From Agrobacterium cucumeris (GTDB taxonomy: Bacteria > Pseudomonadota > Alphaproteobacteria > Rhizobiales > Rhizobiaceae), in contig NZ_CP080388.1 of NCBI RefSeq assembly GCF_030036535.1, positions 62,001 to 126,000 of the forward strand: a DNA stretch of 64,000 nucleotides. The letters run 5' to 3'. The notes beneath the pieces were generated by a model. The model searched no databases. It was not told the origin of the DNA and saw only the letters and a program-made list of their open reading frames with translations. Positions 8,686-17,667 of the stretch are shown one piece after another. The first letter of the stretch is position 1, and every line of letters begins with the position of its first letter. The position numbers were made by a program, and so were the translations under genes.

Positions 8686-10368
8686 TTATCCTTCAAACAG
8701 CGAAATGCGCGCACCGGCAATTCCCGGGCGGCAGGAAAACAGGCCGCCGGAGAGCGGCGCGTCGGCGAGTGTGGAGGCAGGCAGGCGCGTGCGGGCGCTG
8801 GTGATGAACAGCGTCGACAGGTCCGGCCCGCCAAAGGCGATGCTGGAAGGGCGCGGCACCGGCATGTCGATCACCTGGTCCAGCTTGCCGTTCGGAAGAT
8901 AACGGCGCACGCACCAGCCATCCCAGATGGCGCACCAGACACCGCCTTCGGCATCCACGGCCAGACCATCCGGCCGGCCATCGGCCACCGGAATGCGGGC
9001 GAATTCGCGGCGCTGCGACAGCGCGCCCGTCGCCGGATCACAATCATAGGCATGGATGAGGCCGGGCACGGTATCGACGAAATAGAACGTCCTGCCATCC
9101 GGGCTCCAGCCGAGACCGTTGGAAACGATGATGCCGCCTTCCTTGCGCTCGGATGCGCCATTGGCATTGATGCGATAAAGCGCACCCGTGGGCTTGGAAG
9201 CATCGATGCGCATCGAGCCGACCCAGATCGCGCCATCCGGCCCGCATTTGGCATCGTTCAGGCGGTTATCGGCAATGCCCGCCTCCGGGCTGACAAAGGG
9301 TGTCAGCCGGCCGGAGGCAAAATCCAGCCATTCGACGCCATCCTGCGACGCCACCAGCAATCGCCCGCCGGTGACCGGAATGACGGCGCTGACCAGCTTG
9401 CCAGTCTCGCAGGTTTCGTTGCGGCCGGTGGCAGGATCGAAGCGGTGCACCGCCGGATGCAGGATATCCACCCAGTAGAGCGCGTTTTCCCCCTCGTGCC
9501 AGACCGGGCTTTCCCCCAGCTGCGCACCCCAAGGCAGAATGCAGCTGAGTTCGGCGCTGGGGCGGCCCGTTGCCGAACGCGGGCGTGGCCGCGAACTGAT
9601 CGCCACGGCCCCGGCTGCCCCGGTAATGCGGCGGGCTGCGGCAATCAATTCACGCCCGGCGGGATGGATATTGGAGGAATCCAGCCGCGACGACGGCCCG
9701 AGTGCAACGAGCACGCCCATCGGCGTATTGTCACGGCCCATGACAGGGGCGGCGACCGAATTCACGCCCGGCAGATGCTCCTCGTAGGAAATCGAATAAC
9801 CCCGCGCCCGCGTCAGCGTCAGATCGGCCTGCAGCGCATCGAGGCTGGTAATGGTTTTGGCTGTCTGCAGATCGAGCGTCAGGCGATCCAGCAGCGCACG
9901 GCCAACGGCGGGGTCCTGAAAGGCGAGCAGCGCCTTGCCCGGTGCGGTGCAATGCAGGGGCACGCGGCGTCCCACCTCGACGCGCACCGAAAGACCGTTC
10001 GGCGAACGTTCGGCGAGATATTGCGTCATGGTGCCGTCAAGCCGGCACAGCGCAACCGTCTCACCCAGTTCAGCCGCCAGCCGCTCCAGTTCCGGCGTCG
10101 CCGCCGAGACGAGATCGAAGCTCTCCCAGACCTTATGGGACATTTCCAGAAAACGCTGGCCCAGCACATAGGTGCCACGGGCCTCATCCTGACGGACGAG
10201 GCCATAAGCAATAAGGGTGCGCAGGATGCGCGCGAATGTCGGCTTCGGCAGACCGGAGGCGCGCAGCAGCTCAGCAAAACGCAACGGTTCCGGCGCATCG
10301 GCGACCATGTCGAGCAGGGTCAGGCCCTTGGCCAGCGCCGCCGTGCCGCCCGGCGTCTCCGGTTTCAT
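8686..10368 (-). CDS. IclR-type regulator fused to SMP-30/gluconolactonase-like domain
   Basis: A 560-residue fusion. Residues about 1-260 form an IclR regulator: a winged helix-turn-helix (LLRASGLPKPTFARILRTL) and an effector domain with HCTAPGKALLAF and RGYSISYEEHLPGVNSVAAP. Residues about 280-560 form a six-bladed SMP-30 lactonase: GESPVWHEGENALYWVDI, NRLNDAKCGPDGAIWVGSM, SNGLGWSPDG and PDGLAVDAEGGVW supply the Glu, Asn and Asp typical of the metal site. The ATG at 10368 overlaps the upstream stop as ATGA and follows GGAG, fixing the start. No stop or frame change lies between the halves, so this is a real fusion. It may sense and process the same sugar lactone and control its own operon. 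Confidence 0.88.
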   Translation of the reverse strand: MKPETPGGTAALAKGLTLLDMVADAPEPLRFAELLRASGLPKPTFARILRTLIAYGLVRQDEARGTYVLGQRFLEMSHKVWESFDLVSAATPELERLAAELGETVALCRLDGTMTQYLAERSPNGLSVRVEVGRRVPLHCTAPGKALLAFQDPAVGRALLDRLTLDLQTAKTITSLDALQADLTLTRARGYSISYEEHLPGVNSVAAPVMGRDNTPMGVLVALGPSSRLDSSNIHPAGRELIAAARRITGAAGAVAISSRPRPRSATGRPSAELSCILPWGAQLGESPVWHEGENALYWVDILHPAVHRFDPATGRNETCETGKLVSAVIPVTGGRLLVASQDGVEWLDFASGRLTPFVSPEAGIADNRLNDAKCGPDGAIWVGSMRIDASKPTGALYRINANGASERKEGGIIVSNGLGWSPDGRTFYFVDTVPGLIHAYDCDPATGALSQRREFARIPVADGRPDGLAVDAEGGVWCAIWDGWCVRRYLPNGKLDQVIDMPVPRPSSIAFGGPDLSTLFITSARTRLPASTLADAPLSGGLFSCRPGIAGARISLFEG

Positions 10369-11348
10369 TGCCTCTGCTCCTTCGCGAGTCGCTGCCGCCT
10401 TGCGGCCGCCGCGTCGTCCAGCATCCGGTCCATCGTCCATTCCGCTTCAAACCCCAAAGTGTTTCTGATCCGCTCGTTGGACGTATGGTAATAAACGCCG
10501 TCGCCGGGAAAATCGACTGTCACGATGGGCAGGCCGGTCAGCGCCGCAATTTTCGGCAGAAGCACGGCGAAATCGGCCGGTTCATCGGCACCGAGATTGA
10601 AGGTCCCGCCCGCCGCCTCTGGGTGATCGAGAGCAAGCAGAATGCCCGCCACCATGTCGCGCGTATCGGTTATATGCATACGGAACGGCCGGCCTTTTTC
10701 ATTGCGCGCCAGAATGTGCGACGGCTCAGCGATATCGCGGGACTGGAGCAATTCGGCGATGGCGGTGTTTCCGAAATTCTGCTGCTGGCGAATGCGCGGC
10801 CGCAGGAAAAAGCGGGGACCGGAAAAGAAACTCTCTTCATCCAGCAGTTCCGCCGCATCCTGCGTATGCGAAAACCGCAGGATCACCGTTTCCATGGTGC
10901 CGCTTCGCTGGTGAAAGCGCACCAGCTCTTCGCCCATAAGCTTGGTCACCCCATAGGGCGAATTGGGGCAGAGCGGATGGTCCTCGGTGACCGGCAGGAA
11001 CTCCGGCCGGTTTTCCGGATAGACCTCACCCGACGAAGCGAAGACGAACCGCCGCACGCCAACCGCCGAAGCCGCATCCAGAAGCCGGCGCGTGCCCTCG
11101 ACATTGACGGCGAACATGCGGTCGCGATCCGCCGGAGCCCATGACATGAAGGCGCCCAGATGCAGGACGGCACTCACGCCCCTGATAGCCTCGGATAATG
11201 CCTGCGCATCCTCCAGCGACCCGACGACTTCCTCGCCGCCGGTTGCCGATGGCCTCAAATCAAAACCGCGAACGGCGCGGCCCTGTGCGCGCAAGGCGGC
11301 GACAACGGCACGGCCGACACGGCCTGCCGATCCGGTAACGAGGATCAT
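10365..11348 (-). CDS. NAD-dependent epimerase/dehydratase family protein (extended SDR)
   Basis: Extended SDR of 327 residues. The cofactor motif is GSAGRVG near residue 6, followed by LHLGA, ASSGEVYPE and the SPYGVTK catalytic tyrosine-lysine pair near residue 131. Such enzymes oxidise or epimerise sugars, including uronate and aldose dehydrogenases. In this operon it may make the lactone that the SMP-30 domain opens, but a nucleotide-sugar substrate cannot be excluded. Both ends overlap neighbouring genes by four bases, indicating tight translational coupling with the ATPase upstream and the regulator-lactonase downstream. Confidence 0.83.
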   Translation of the reverse strand: MILVTGSAGRVGRAVVAALRAQGRAVRGFDLRPSATGGEEVVGSLEDAQALSEAIRGVSAVLHLGAFMSWAPADRDRMFAVNVEGTRRLLDAASAVGVRRFVFASSGEVYPENRPEFLPVTEDHPLCPNSPYGVTKLMGEELVRFHQRSGTMETVILRFSHTQDAAELLDEESFFSGPRFFLRPRIRQQQNFGNTAIAELLQSRDIAEPSHILARNEKGRPFRMHITDTRDMVAGILLALDHPEAAGGTFNLGADEPADFAVLLPKIAALTGLPIVTVDFPGDGVYYHTSNERIRNTLGFEAEWTMDRMLDDAAAARRQRLAKEQRQ

Positions 11349-12427
11349 AGCCGTGCTCCGGTCTTTGCATCGAAGAGATAAAGCTGGGCCGGATCGAAAC
11401 CGAGCCGGAGCGCCTCATTGCCGGGAAGGCTGCCGGTATGCGAGACGCGCGCGATCAGCCCCTTGGACTTGCCCTCCTCGCCATCCGCGACCCTTGCGCC
11501 TTCCGCATCGAAATAGACGTATTTTTCCGATCCGAGGCTTTCCACCAGCGTCGGACGGACATCGAAGGTAACAGGTGCATCGCCCAGAACGAGATGTTCC
11601 GGCCGCAGGCCGACAATCACGCCGCCCTGGCGGCCGACGGCACCCGGCAGGGAGACCTGTTGCCCAAACAGGGTAACAGTGCCGTCACGCAGTTCCGCAT
11701 TGAGGAAATTCATGCCCGGCGAGCCGATGAAACCGGCAACGAAAAGATTGGCCGGATTGTTGAAAAGCTCGTCGGGTGCGGCAATCTGCTGGATGATGCC
11801 GCCCTGCATGATGACGACGCGGTCCGCCATCGTCATCGCCTCGACCTGATCATGCGTCACATAAACGGTGGTGACACCGATGCGCTTGTGTAATGCGCCG
11901 ATTTCGGCACGCATGTGGACGCGCAGCTTTGCATCGAGATTGGACAGCGGCTCATCCATCAGGAAGGCCTGCGGCTGGCGCACGATGGCACGGCCGAGTG
12001 CCACGCGTTGGCGCTGGCCGCCCGAGAGATCCTTGGGTTTGCGATCGAGATAGGGTGTCACTTCCAGAATGCGCGCCGCATCATCAACCCGGCGGTCGAT
12101 CTCGGCCTTGTCGGTGCCGCGCATCTTCAGGCCGAAGCCGATATTCTGGCGAACGGTGAGGTGCGGATAAAGCGCATAGTTCTGGAAAACCATGGCGATG
12201 TCGCGGTCACCCGGCGCCAGATCCGTCACTTCGTTGTCGCCGATGAAGATCTGGCCTTCGCTTGCCGGTTCGAGGCCGGCGAGGATTTTCAGCATCGTCG
12301 ACTTGCCGCAGCCGGAAGGCCCGACCAGCACCACGAACTCGCCGTTCTCGATCTCAAGCGAAAACGGCCTGAGCACGTTGAGAGCGCCATAGGACTTGCT
12401 GACGTTGCGAATGGAAATATTGGCCAT
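11345..12427 (-). CDS. Sugar ABC transporter ATPase (MsmX/UgpC family)
   Basis: Cytoplasmic ATPase of 360 residues for a carbohydrate importer. Walker A is GPSGCGKST near residue 37, the signature is LSGGQRQRVALGRA near 134, Walker B is AFLMDEPLSNLDAKLR, and the C-terminal 120 residues are the OB-fold regulatory extension seen in MsmX, MalK and UgpC. The open frame extends far upstream, but the ATG at 12427 (MANISIRNVSKSYG) two bases after the permease stop is the true start. It serves the permeases at 12430-14197 and the binding protein at 14282-15553. Confidence 0.93.
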   Translation of the reverse strand: MANISIRNVSKSYGALNVLRPFSLEIENGEFVVLVGPSGCGKSTMLKILAGLEPASEGQIFIGDNEVTDLAPGDRDIAMVFQNYALYPHLTVRQNIGFGLKMRGTDKAEIDRRVDDAARILEVTPYLDRKPKDLSGGQRQRVALGRAIVRQPQAFLMDEPLSNLDAKLRVHMRAEIGALHKRIGVTTVYVTHDQVEAMTMADRVVIMQGGIIQQIAAPDELFNNPANLFVAGFIGSPGMNFLNAELRDGTVTLFGQQVSLPGAVGRQGGVIVGLRPEHLVLGDAPVTFDVRPTLVESLGSEKYVYFDAEGARVADGEEGKSKGLIARVSHTGSLPGNEALRLGFDPAQLYLFDAKTGARL

Positions 12428-12429
12428 GC

Positions 12430-13260
12430 TTATTTCTCCGCGCCAGCGGTAAGGCCGCCGACCAAATAACGTTCCAGGAACAGGTAGATTGCGATGATCG
12501 GCAGCGCGATGAACACGGATGCGGCGGAAATGTCGTTCCAGTAGGTGACATATTCGCCCTGCATCGTGGTGATGCCGAGATTGGCCGTCCAGTTGTCCGG
12601 CGAGTTGACGAGGAAGGTGCGCGCATAGGCATAGTCTGCCCAGCTGAGCACGAAGGCATAAAGTGCGGTGGCGGCAAGCCCCGGCGTGGCGATGGGAAGC
12701 ACGACGCGCACCATCGCGCCGATCGGCGAGCAGCCGTCGACCATGGCAGCCTGTTCCAGTTCCTTCGGAATGGTGTCGAAATAGCCTTTCAGCATCCATG
12801 TGGCGAAAGGAATGATCATCGTCGAATGCGCCAGAACCAGCGTCCACAGGCTGCCGATCAGGCCGAAGCTGGAAAAGATCGAAAACAGCGGAATGACCAG
12901 CAGCGTCGCGGGCAGCATCTTCGCCGTCAGGACGAAGAGGCCCATGGTCGCGCCACCCCGCATGGAATAACGCGACAGCGCGTAACCGGCGCTGACCGAG
13001 ACCAGCATTGACAGCGCCACCGAGCCGATGGCCGCCAGCATCGAATTCCAAAGCCACAGCAGGATCGGTTTTGCCGCCCAGACGCGGGCGAAGATGTCCC
13101 ATTGCGGATCGTCCGGCCAGAAGGTCGGCGGCAGGCGGTAAAGCTCATCGGTGGTGGAAAGTGCCGTGACCAGCAGCCAGTAGACCGGGAACAGGATCAT
13201 CACCAGCGTGAAGATCACAGTCGCGTAAAGGGCAAGGCTCTGTAAAAATGTCCGTTTCAT
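12430..13260 (-). CDS. Sugar ABC transporter permease (MalG-type)
   Basis: Inner-membrane permease of 276 residues with six predicted helices. The N-terminus MKRTFLQSLALYATVIFTL runs into the first helix, and the EAA-type loop reads EQAAMVDGCSPIGAMVRVVL near residue 187. The ATG at 13260 is preferred over the TTG one codon earlier because GGAGG lies five bases upstream. It is encoded ten bases after its MalF-type partner. Confidence 0.9.
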   Translation of the reverse strand: MKRTFLQSLALYATVIFTLVMILFPVYWLLVTALSTTDELYRLPPTFWPDDPQWDIFARVWAAKPILLWLWNSMLAAIGSVALSMLVSVSAGYALSRYSMRGGATMGLFVLTAKMLPATLLVIPLFSIFSSFGLIGSLWTLVLAHSTMIIPFATWMLKGYFDTIPKELEQAAMVDGCSPIGAMVRVVLPIATPGLAATALYAFVLSWADYAYARTFLVNSPDNWTANLGITTMQGEYVTYWNDISAASVFIALPIIAIYLFLERYLVGGLTAGAEK

Positions 13261-13270
13261 CAAAGCCTCC

Positions 13271-14197
13271 TCAATAGATCGATTTCGAACGCCGGCCGAG
13301 CATCAGGAGGCTCGCGACGATGCAGATCACCAGCGTCAGCACGCCGACGGCGGCGGCACGGCCGAAATTGTGATACTGGAAGGCCTGGTCATAGGTCATG
13401 ATCGACAGCGTCTGGGTTGAACGCAGCGGCCCGCCGCCGGTCAGAACCTTGATGATGGAAAAGTCGCGGAATACCCACAGCAGCGTCAGCACCAGCGTCA
13501 CGCCCAGCACCGGCATCAAAAGCGGCATGGTGATCCAGCGGAAACGCTGCCACACACTCGCGCCATCGACCTTGGCCGCCGCATAATAATCGGCGGGGAT
13601 GGACTGCAGGCCGGCCAGACACATGATCGAGACGAAAGGAAAACCCTTCCAAACCATGGTGATCGCCACGGCCCAGAATGCGGCCGTGGAACTGCTGATC
13701 CACGGGATCATCTGATCGGTGAAACCGAGCTTGATCGCCAGCCAGCCGAACAGGCCGAAGGAAGTGTCGAACATCCACGCAAAGATGACGACCGCGATGA
13801 TTTCCGGCACCGCCCAGGGCAGCGCCATTCCCAGCCGCGCGACGGTGCGGCCCTTGAAACGGTTATTGGCGAGAAGCGCCGTGCTGAGACCGACGGCGAC
13901 GCTGCCGGCGGTAACGACCACGACCAGTTTCAGCGTTACCCAGCAGGCCAGCCAGAATTCCGGCGACGAGAACAGCCAGGTGTAATTGCTCAGCGAAAAC
14001 GGCCGGCTGGCGCCGCCAAGCCTTGGTATCTTGACCTGCTGGAACGACAGGTCGATGGCCAGCACGAGCGGCCAGACGATGATGGCGGCAACCATCAGGA
14101 CCGCGGGCGCGATCAGAATATAGCCGAGGAGATGTTGCCGGCTGGGACGCGCAAGATCGAAGAACTTGCGACGCCCAGCCCGAACGGGTTCGGTCAT
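13271..14197 (-). CDS. Sugar ABC transporter permease (MalF-type)
   Basis: Inner-membrane permease of 308 residues of the MalF/UgpA group. The start at 14197 (MTEPVRAGRRK) has AGGAGGA seven bases upstream; the open frame extends 22 codons further without ribosome-binding signal. A first helix near residue 25 is followed by a periplasmic loop and the core helices. The ATPase-contact loop reads YYAAAKVDGASVWQRFRWIT near residue 205. A strong hairpin in the 84-base gap before this gene may set its level relative to the binding protein. Confidence 0.9.
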   Translation of the reverse strand: MTEPVRAGRRKFFDLARPSRQHLLGYILIAPAVLMVAAIIVWPLVLAIDLSFQQVKIPRLGGASRPFSLSNYTWLFSSPEFWLACWVTLKLVVVVTAGSVAVGLSTALLANNRFKGRTVARLGMALPWAVPEIIAVVIFAWMFDTSFGLFGWLAIKLGFTDQMIPWISSSTAAFWAVAITMVWKGFPFVSIMCLAGLQSIPADYYAAAKVDGASVWQRFRWITMPLLMPVLGVTLVLTLLWVFRDFSIIKVLTGGGPLRSTQTLSIMTYDQAFQYHNFGRAAAVGVLTLVICIVASLLMLGRRSKSIY

Positions 14198-14227
14198 GGA
14201 TGGTCCTCCTGCCGGATGCGAATGATG

Positions 14228-14253
14228 GCCATGGCCCTTTACGGGGCCATGGC
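14228..14253. promoter_or_regulatory. Intercistronic hairpin between binding protein and permease genes
   Basis: A perfect 10-base inverted repeat, GCCATGGCCC and GGGCCATGGC, is separated by six bases. It sits in the 84-base gap between the binding-protein stop and the permease start. There is no T-run on the minus strand, so it is not a simple terminator. Hairpins in this position commonly stabilise the upstream binding-protein mRNA and lower permease expression. Confidence 0.6.
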
Positions 14254-14281
14254 AGGACAACAAGATCAGGACAATGGGGGA

Positions 14282-15553
14282 TCAACCCTTGATGGCTTCG
14301 GCCTTTGCCTGCATGGTTTTCGCCACCTCCGCGGGATCGAGATCCTGAATGATCATCCGCTGGCTTTCTTCCATCACCATCTTGCTGAACTCGTTGTAGA
14401 AAAGCTCAAGCCCGGTCGGAATGCGGTCGATACCGGCTTCCGACGCGGCCTTCATTGTTTCGATCAGCACCGGAAAATGCGGGATGGTCTTTTCAACACC
14501 CGAGACATCCGCCTTCGGGCTTGGCGGGGTGTTGCCGCCAAGGGTGGCGTAACTGCGCTGGAATTCCGGCGTCATCGTCAGCTTGATGAAATCCCAGACC
14601 AATGCCTTCTGGTCGTCGGGAATATCGGCCGGCATGGCCAGCACGTTGGACGAGCCGCCAAGCGGCGGATGAAGCGGCGGCGCGACATAAACGATGTCAC
14701 TCTTGGCCGAACCCTTTTCAGTCGTGCCATAAAGCCACGGTCCATCGAGCCGCATGGCCATCTTGCCATCGGCAAACAGCTTGCGCACGTCGCTGGCGCT
14801 CATGTCGACCGGGCTGATGCCGCTCTTCATCACGGTTTTCCAGCGCGAAAGGCCCTCGACCATCTGGGGCGTGTCGATGGTGATGTTGCCATCCTTGTCA
14901 GTCCAGTAGGCGCCGGCATCGATGATGTAGTTCAGCATTTCCGTCAGATATTGCCCCGGACCACCCTTGGTTTCGTGGCCGGTGCCGAACTGGTCGATGA
15001 TGCCGTCGCCGTTCAGATCCTTGGTCGTGGCTTTTGCAGCGGCCAGAAACTCGTCATAGGTCTTCGGAACCGCGACGCCCGCTTCTTCCAGCAGCTTCTT
15101 GTTATAGGCCATGACGAAACCGAAATAGTTGGTCATGATACAGACGGTTTCGCCGTTCCATTCGCATTTCTGCTGGCCAGCCCAGCCGGTCATGTCGATG
15201 CCATCCTTCTTCAGCCACGGGTCGAGCGGTTCCAGCCAGCCGCTATCGGCAAACATCTGGAATTCGAAGGACGCCAGATGTACGATCTGCGGCGGCTGGT
15301 TGGCGGCGAAAAGCGTGGTCATCGTATCCGCGTAGGAACTGCGCTCCGCCTTGGTGAATTCAATCTTCACCCCCGGATGCTGTTTCTCGAAGGCGGCGAT
15401 GGCGGAATGCCACCATTCGCCCGTTCCGGCATCGTCGGTCTGCCAGGAAATGAACTTCAGCACGGTATCAGCCATGGCGGGCGCAACAGCGCCCATGGTC
15501 ATCAAGACGGCGGTCGCGGTGCTGAGCGCCAGCTTTTTCATTCTTTTGGTCAT
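14282..15553 (-). CDS. Sugar ABC transporter periplasmic binding protein (family 1)
   Basis: Extracellular sugar-binding protein of 423 residues. The start at 15553 (MTKRMKK) follows a GGAGGA ribosome-binding site and is better than the ATG five codons earlier. The first 34 residues form a Sec signal peptide ending APAMADT. The mature part has the family 1 layout: LKFISWQTD, EFQMFADSGWLEPLDPWL, ADGKMAMRLDGPWLYG, and a C-terminal helix near EAIKG. Co-transcription with a lactonase, dehydratase and keto-acid lyase suggests an aldose, uronate or aldonate ligand. Confidence 0.92.
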   Translation of the reverse strand: MTKRMKKLALSTATAVLMTMGAVAPAMADTVLKFISWQTDDAGTGEWWHSAIAAFEKQHPGVKIEFTKAERSSYADTMTTLFAANQPPQIVHLASFEFQMFADSGWLEPLDPWLKKDGIDMTGWAGQQKCEWNGETVCIMTNYFGFVMAYNKKLLEEAGVAVPKTYDEFLAAAKATTKDLNGDGIIDQFGTGHETKGGPGQYLTEMLNYIIDAGAYWTDKDGNITIDTPQMVEGLSRWKTVMKSGISPVDMSASDVRKLFADGKMAMRLDGPWLYGTTEKGSAKSDIVYVAPPLHPPLGGSSNVLAMPADIPDDQKALVWDFIKLTMTPEFQRSYATLGGNTPPSPKADVSGVEKTIPHFPVLIETMKAASEAGIDRIPTGLELFYNEFSKMVMEESQRMIIQDLDPAEVAKTMQAKAEAIKG

Positions 15554-15577
15554 GGTTTCCTCCTCCAAAAAACCAAA

Positions 15578-16744
15578 TCAGATACGTTCAATCAGACCGA
15601 GCGCCGCCTCCGACGGTCTTACCCCAAGTCCCGGTCCGGACGGCAGGTGATACCTGCCTTCGCGGCAATCCATGTCGCCTTCCAGCAGGCGGCGGTTCGG
15701 CTCGAAGATCGAGTGCTGGAATTCGTGTCCCTTCAGCATCGACAATGTCGACGACGCCTGCAGGCTGGCGGCAAGGAAGATACCGGCGCCAACGGTGGCG
15801 TGCGGGATCACGTCAATGCCGTGTTCGGCGGCAAGGGCACCGATGCGGATGAAATTGGTGATGCCCTTATGGCCCATTTCCGGCTGCACGATCGCGATGC
15901 GGCAGCGTTCGATGCGGGCGCGCATATCCCAATGGGTGCGCCATTCCTCACCGACGGCAATCGGCACGTCGGTATTCTTCGAAACCTTCTCCAGACCGGC
16001 AATGTCCTCCGTCCAGACGGGTGCTTCGGCGAACCACGGGTCGAAGGGCTGCATTTCGGCAATCAGCTCCAGCGCCCGTTCCGGCGTCTGGTTCCAGTGC
16101 ATGTCTGCGGCGATCTTCGCCTGGGGCCCAAGCACCTGCCGGAGATTGGCAATTTCCGCCGCCGGGCCGTCATCGGCCACCGGCGTTGCGAATTTGAAGG
16201 CGTTGAAACCGCGATCCTGCCAGTATTTCGCCAGTTCCCCGCGCGCCTTCAACGTCCTTTCAGGCAGGCCGGAAACATAGGCCGGAAACGTATCTACCCC
16301 GCCGCCGAGAAGGTCGCGAACCGATTTTCCGGCTTCCTGCCCGGCAATATCCCAGAGCGCAATATCGAGCGCGGCGAGCGCATCGACGTAAAAGCCGCCG
16401 GTATAACCGCGCACCCGCATCATGTCGTAGAGGTCGTCATAAACAGCCGAAGGATCGGACGCATTGCGGCCGATCACGAAACCGGCGAGAAGATCATTGA
16501 TGAGGGCGGCGACCGCGCCGGGGGCGACGATGCCATAGGTCTCGCCCCAGCCGACGGTGCCGGCCTCGGTCGTCATGCGCACCAGCACGCTGCGGTCGAA
16601 GGTGGGGTAGACCGTGCGATTACCCTTGCGCACGATGTAGCCGTTGGGATTGACCACCTCGCCTTCCCTGAGTGCGCCAAGATAGGGCACCATGCGCGGC
16701 TGGGTCAGCGTGAAGACTTCGACGGTTGCGATGGGGCTGTTCAT
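15578..16744 (-). CDS. Enolase-superfamily sugar-acid dehydratase (mandelate racemase/muconate lactonizing group)
   Basis: A 388-residue enzyme that by family abstracts a proton alpha to a carboxylate and, here, probably dehydrates an aldonate or aldarate to a 2-keto-3-deoxy acid. The metal ligands can be placed at DMHW (Asp), FAEAPV (Glu) and GEEW (Glu). A catalytic histidine is in IPHATVG and a lysine in FKFAT. The N-terminal capping domain occupies about residues 1-140. The arrangement is closest to the galactonate/glucarate dehydratase side of the superfamily. It overlaps the upstream lyase gene by four bases. The substrate is not determined by sequence alone. Confidence 0.85.
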   Translation of the reverse strand: MNSPIATVEVFTLTQPRMVPYLGALREGEVVNPNGYIVRKGNRTVYPTFDRSVLVRMTTEAGTVGWGETYGIVAPGAVAALINDLLAGFVIGRNASDPSAVYDDLYDMMRVRGYTGGFYVDALAALDIALWDIAGQEAGKSVRDLLGGGVDTFPAYVSGLPERTLKARGELAKYWQDRGFNAFKFATPVADDGPAAEIANLRQVLGPQAKIAADMHWNQTPERALELIAEMQPFDPWFAEAPVWTEDIAGLEKVSKNTDVPIAVGEEWRTHWDMRARIERCRIAIVQPEMGHKGITNFIRIGALAAEHGIDVIPHATVGAGIFLAASLQASSTLSMLKGHEFQHSIFEPNRRLLEGDMDCREGRYHLPSGPGLGVRPSEAALGLIERI

Positions 16745-17649
16745 GCGGCCTCCGCAGCAACAAGGCCGAGTTCGACCAGATTGGCGTCAATATCGGCAAT
16801 GGCCGCCGCATCAAGCTCGGGTGTCGGTGCACGCACACCGACACCTTCGATCACGCCGCGACGGGCGAGTACATATTTGGTCAGCCGCATGCGATAGACC
16901 GCCTGCAACACCAGAAGCGGCAGGGTGCGGACATAGATCCGGCGAGCCTCTTCCTGCCGCCCGGCAACAAGCGCCCGGTCGATGGCCACATGTTCTTCGG
17001 CGATCTCCAGCGCCGGCATGGCCGCCGTAGCACCCCGGGCATATTCGTCGAGAATGTAACGCGCGCCGCCGCCACCGATGACGCCCTTCAGTGTCGAAGG
17101 CGCATGGGCGATGATGTGGCTGATGGCCGGGCCGGCGGGAAGCGTTTCTTCCTTGACATAGGCCACCTGCGGCAAGGCGCGCACGATCTCCACGATTGCC
17201 TGCGGCGAAAGGTCGGAGCCGCGCGGCGCAGGCGCGTTCTGCAGGATGATTTCAACCTCGGGCAGCGCCTCGACGATCCGGCCGAGGAATTCGATCAGCG
17301 CCGGCGCATCCGTGCCGACCGATTTGGGCGGCTGCACCATCAGGTGGCGAATGCCGAGCGCCGATGCCGCCCGCCCGTGCTCGACCACCTCACGCCAGTC
17401 GGCCGCACTGGCGCCGGCCACAACAGGCACCCGACCGGCCACCGCATCCACGACGATCTTCAGCAGCGTTGCGCGCTCGGCGGCATTCAAAGCCTCCACC
17501 TCGCTGGCGAAACCGGGAAACACGACACCATCCACGCCCTTGTCGAGCGCAAAGACCACCAGCCGCTTCATACCCGCTTCGTCAACGCCACCATCAGCCA
17601 GAAACGGCGTGGGCAGAACAGGCAAAATCCCCTTGAGGCCAGCCACCAT
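16741..17649 (-). CDS. DHDPS-family aldolase/dehydratase
   Basis: A 302-residue (beta/alpha)8-barrel lyase that forms a Schiff base with a keto acid. The lysine is visible in YVKEETLP near residue 163, and the strand-1 motif GILPVLPTPF is at the N-terminus. In most members the strand-5 segment is YNxP with a catalytic tyrosine. Here it reads LQNAPAPRG, so that tyrosine is absent and the reaction may differ from plain dihydrodipicolinate synthase. In this operon it likely acts on the 2-keto-3-deoxy acid from the enolase-superfamily enzyme. It is the first gene of the nine-gene operon, opening at 17649 next to a palindromic site. Confidence 0.85.
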   Translation of the reverse strand: MVAGLKGILPVLPTPFLADGGVDEAGMKRLVVFALDKGVDGVVFPGFASEVEALNAAERATLLKIVVDAVAGRVPVVAGASAADWREVVEHGRAASALGIRHLMVQPPKSVGTDAPALIEFLGRIVEALPEVEIILQNAPAPRGSDLSPQAIVEIVRALPQVAYVKEETLPAGPAISHIIAHAPSTLKGVIGGGGARYILDEYARGATAAMPALEIAEEHVAIDRALVAGRQEEARRIYVRTLPLLVLQAVYRMRLTKYVLARRGVIEGVGVRAPTPELDAAAIADIDANLVELGLVAAEAA

Positions 17650-17667
17650 CTTTCTCCTCCCAATTAA

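Noticed and set aside
8086..10491. 801-codon plus-strand open frame
   Set aside because: It is antisense to the SDR and IclR-lactonase genes, both of which have conserved motifs, and the translated sequence has no recognisable fold.
14132..16897. 921-codon plus-strand open frame
   Set aside because: It is a shadow of the binding protein and enolase-superfamily genes, long only because of codon bias.
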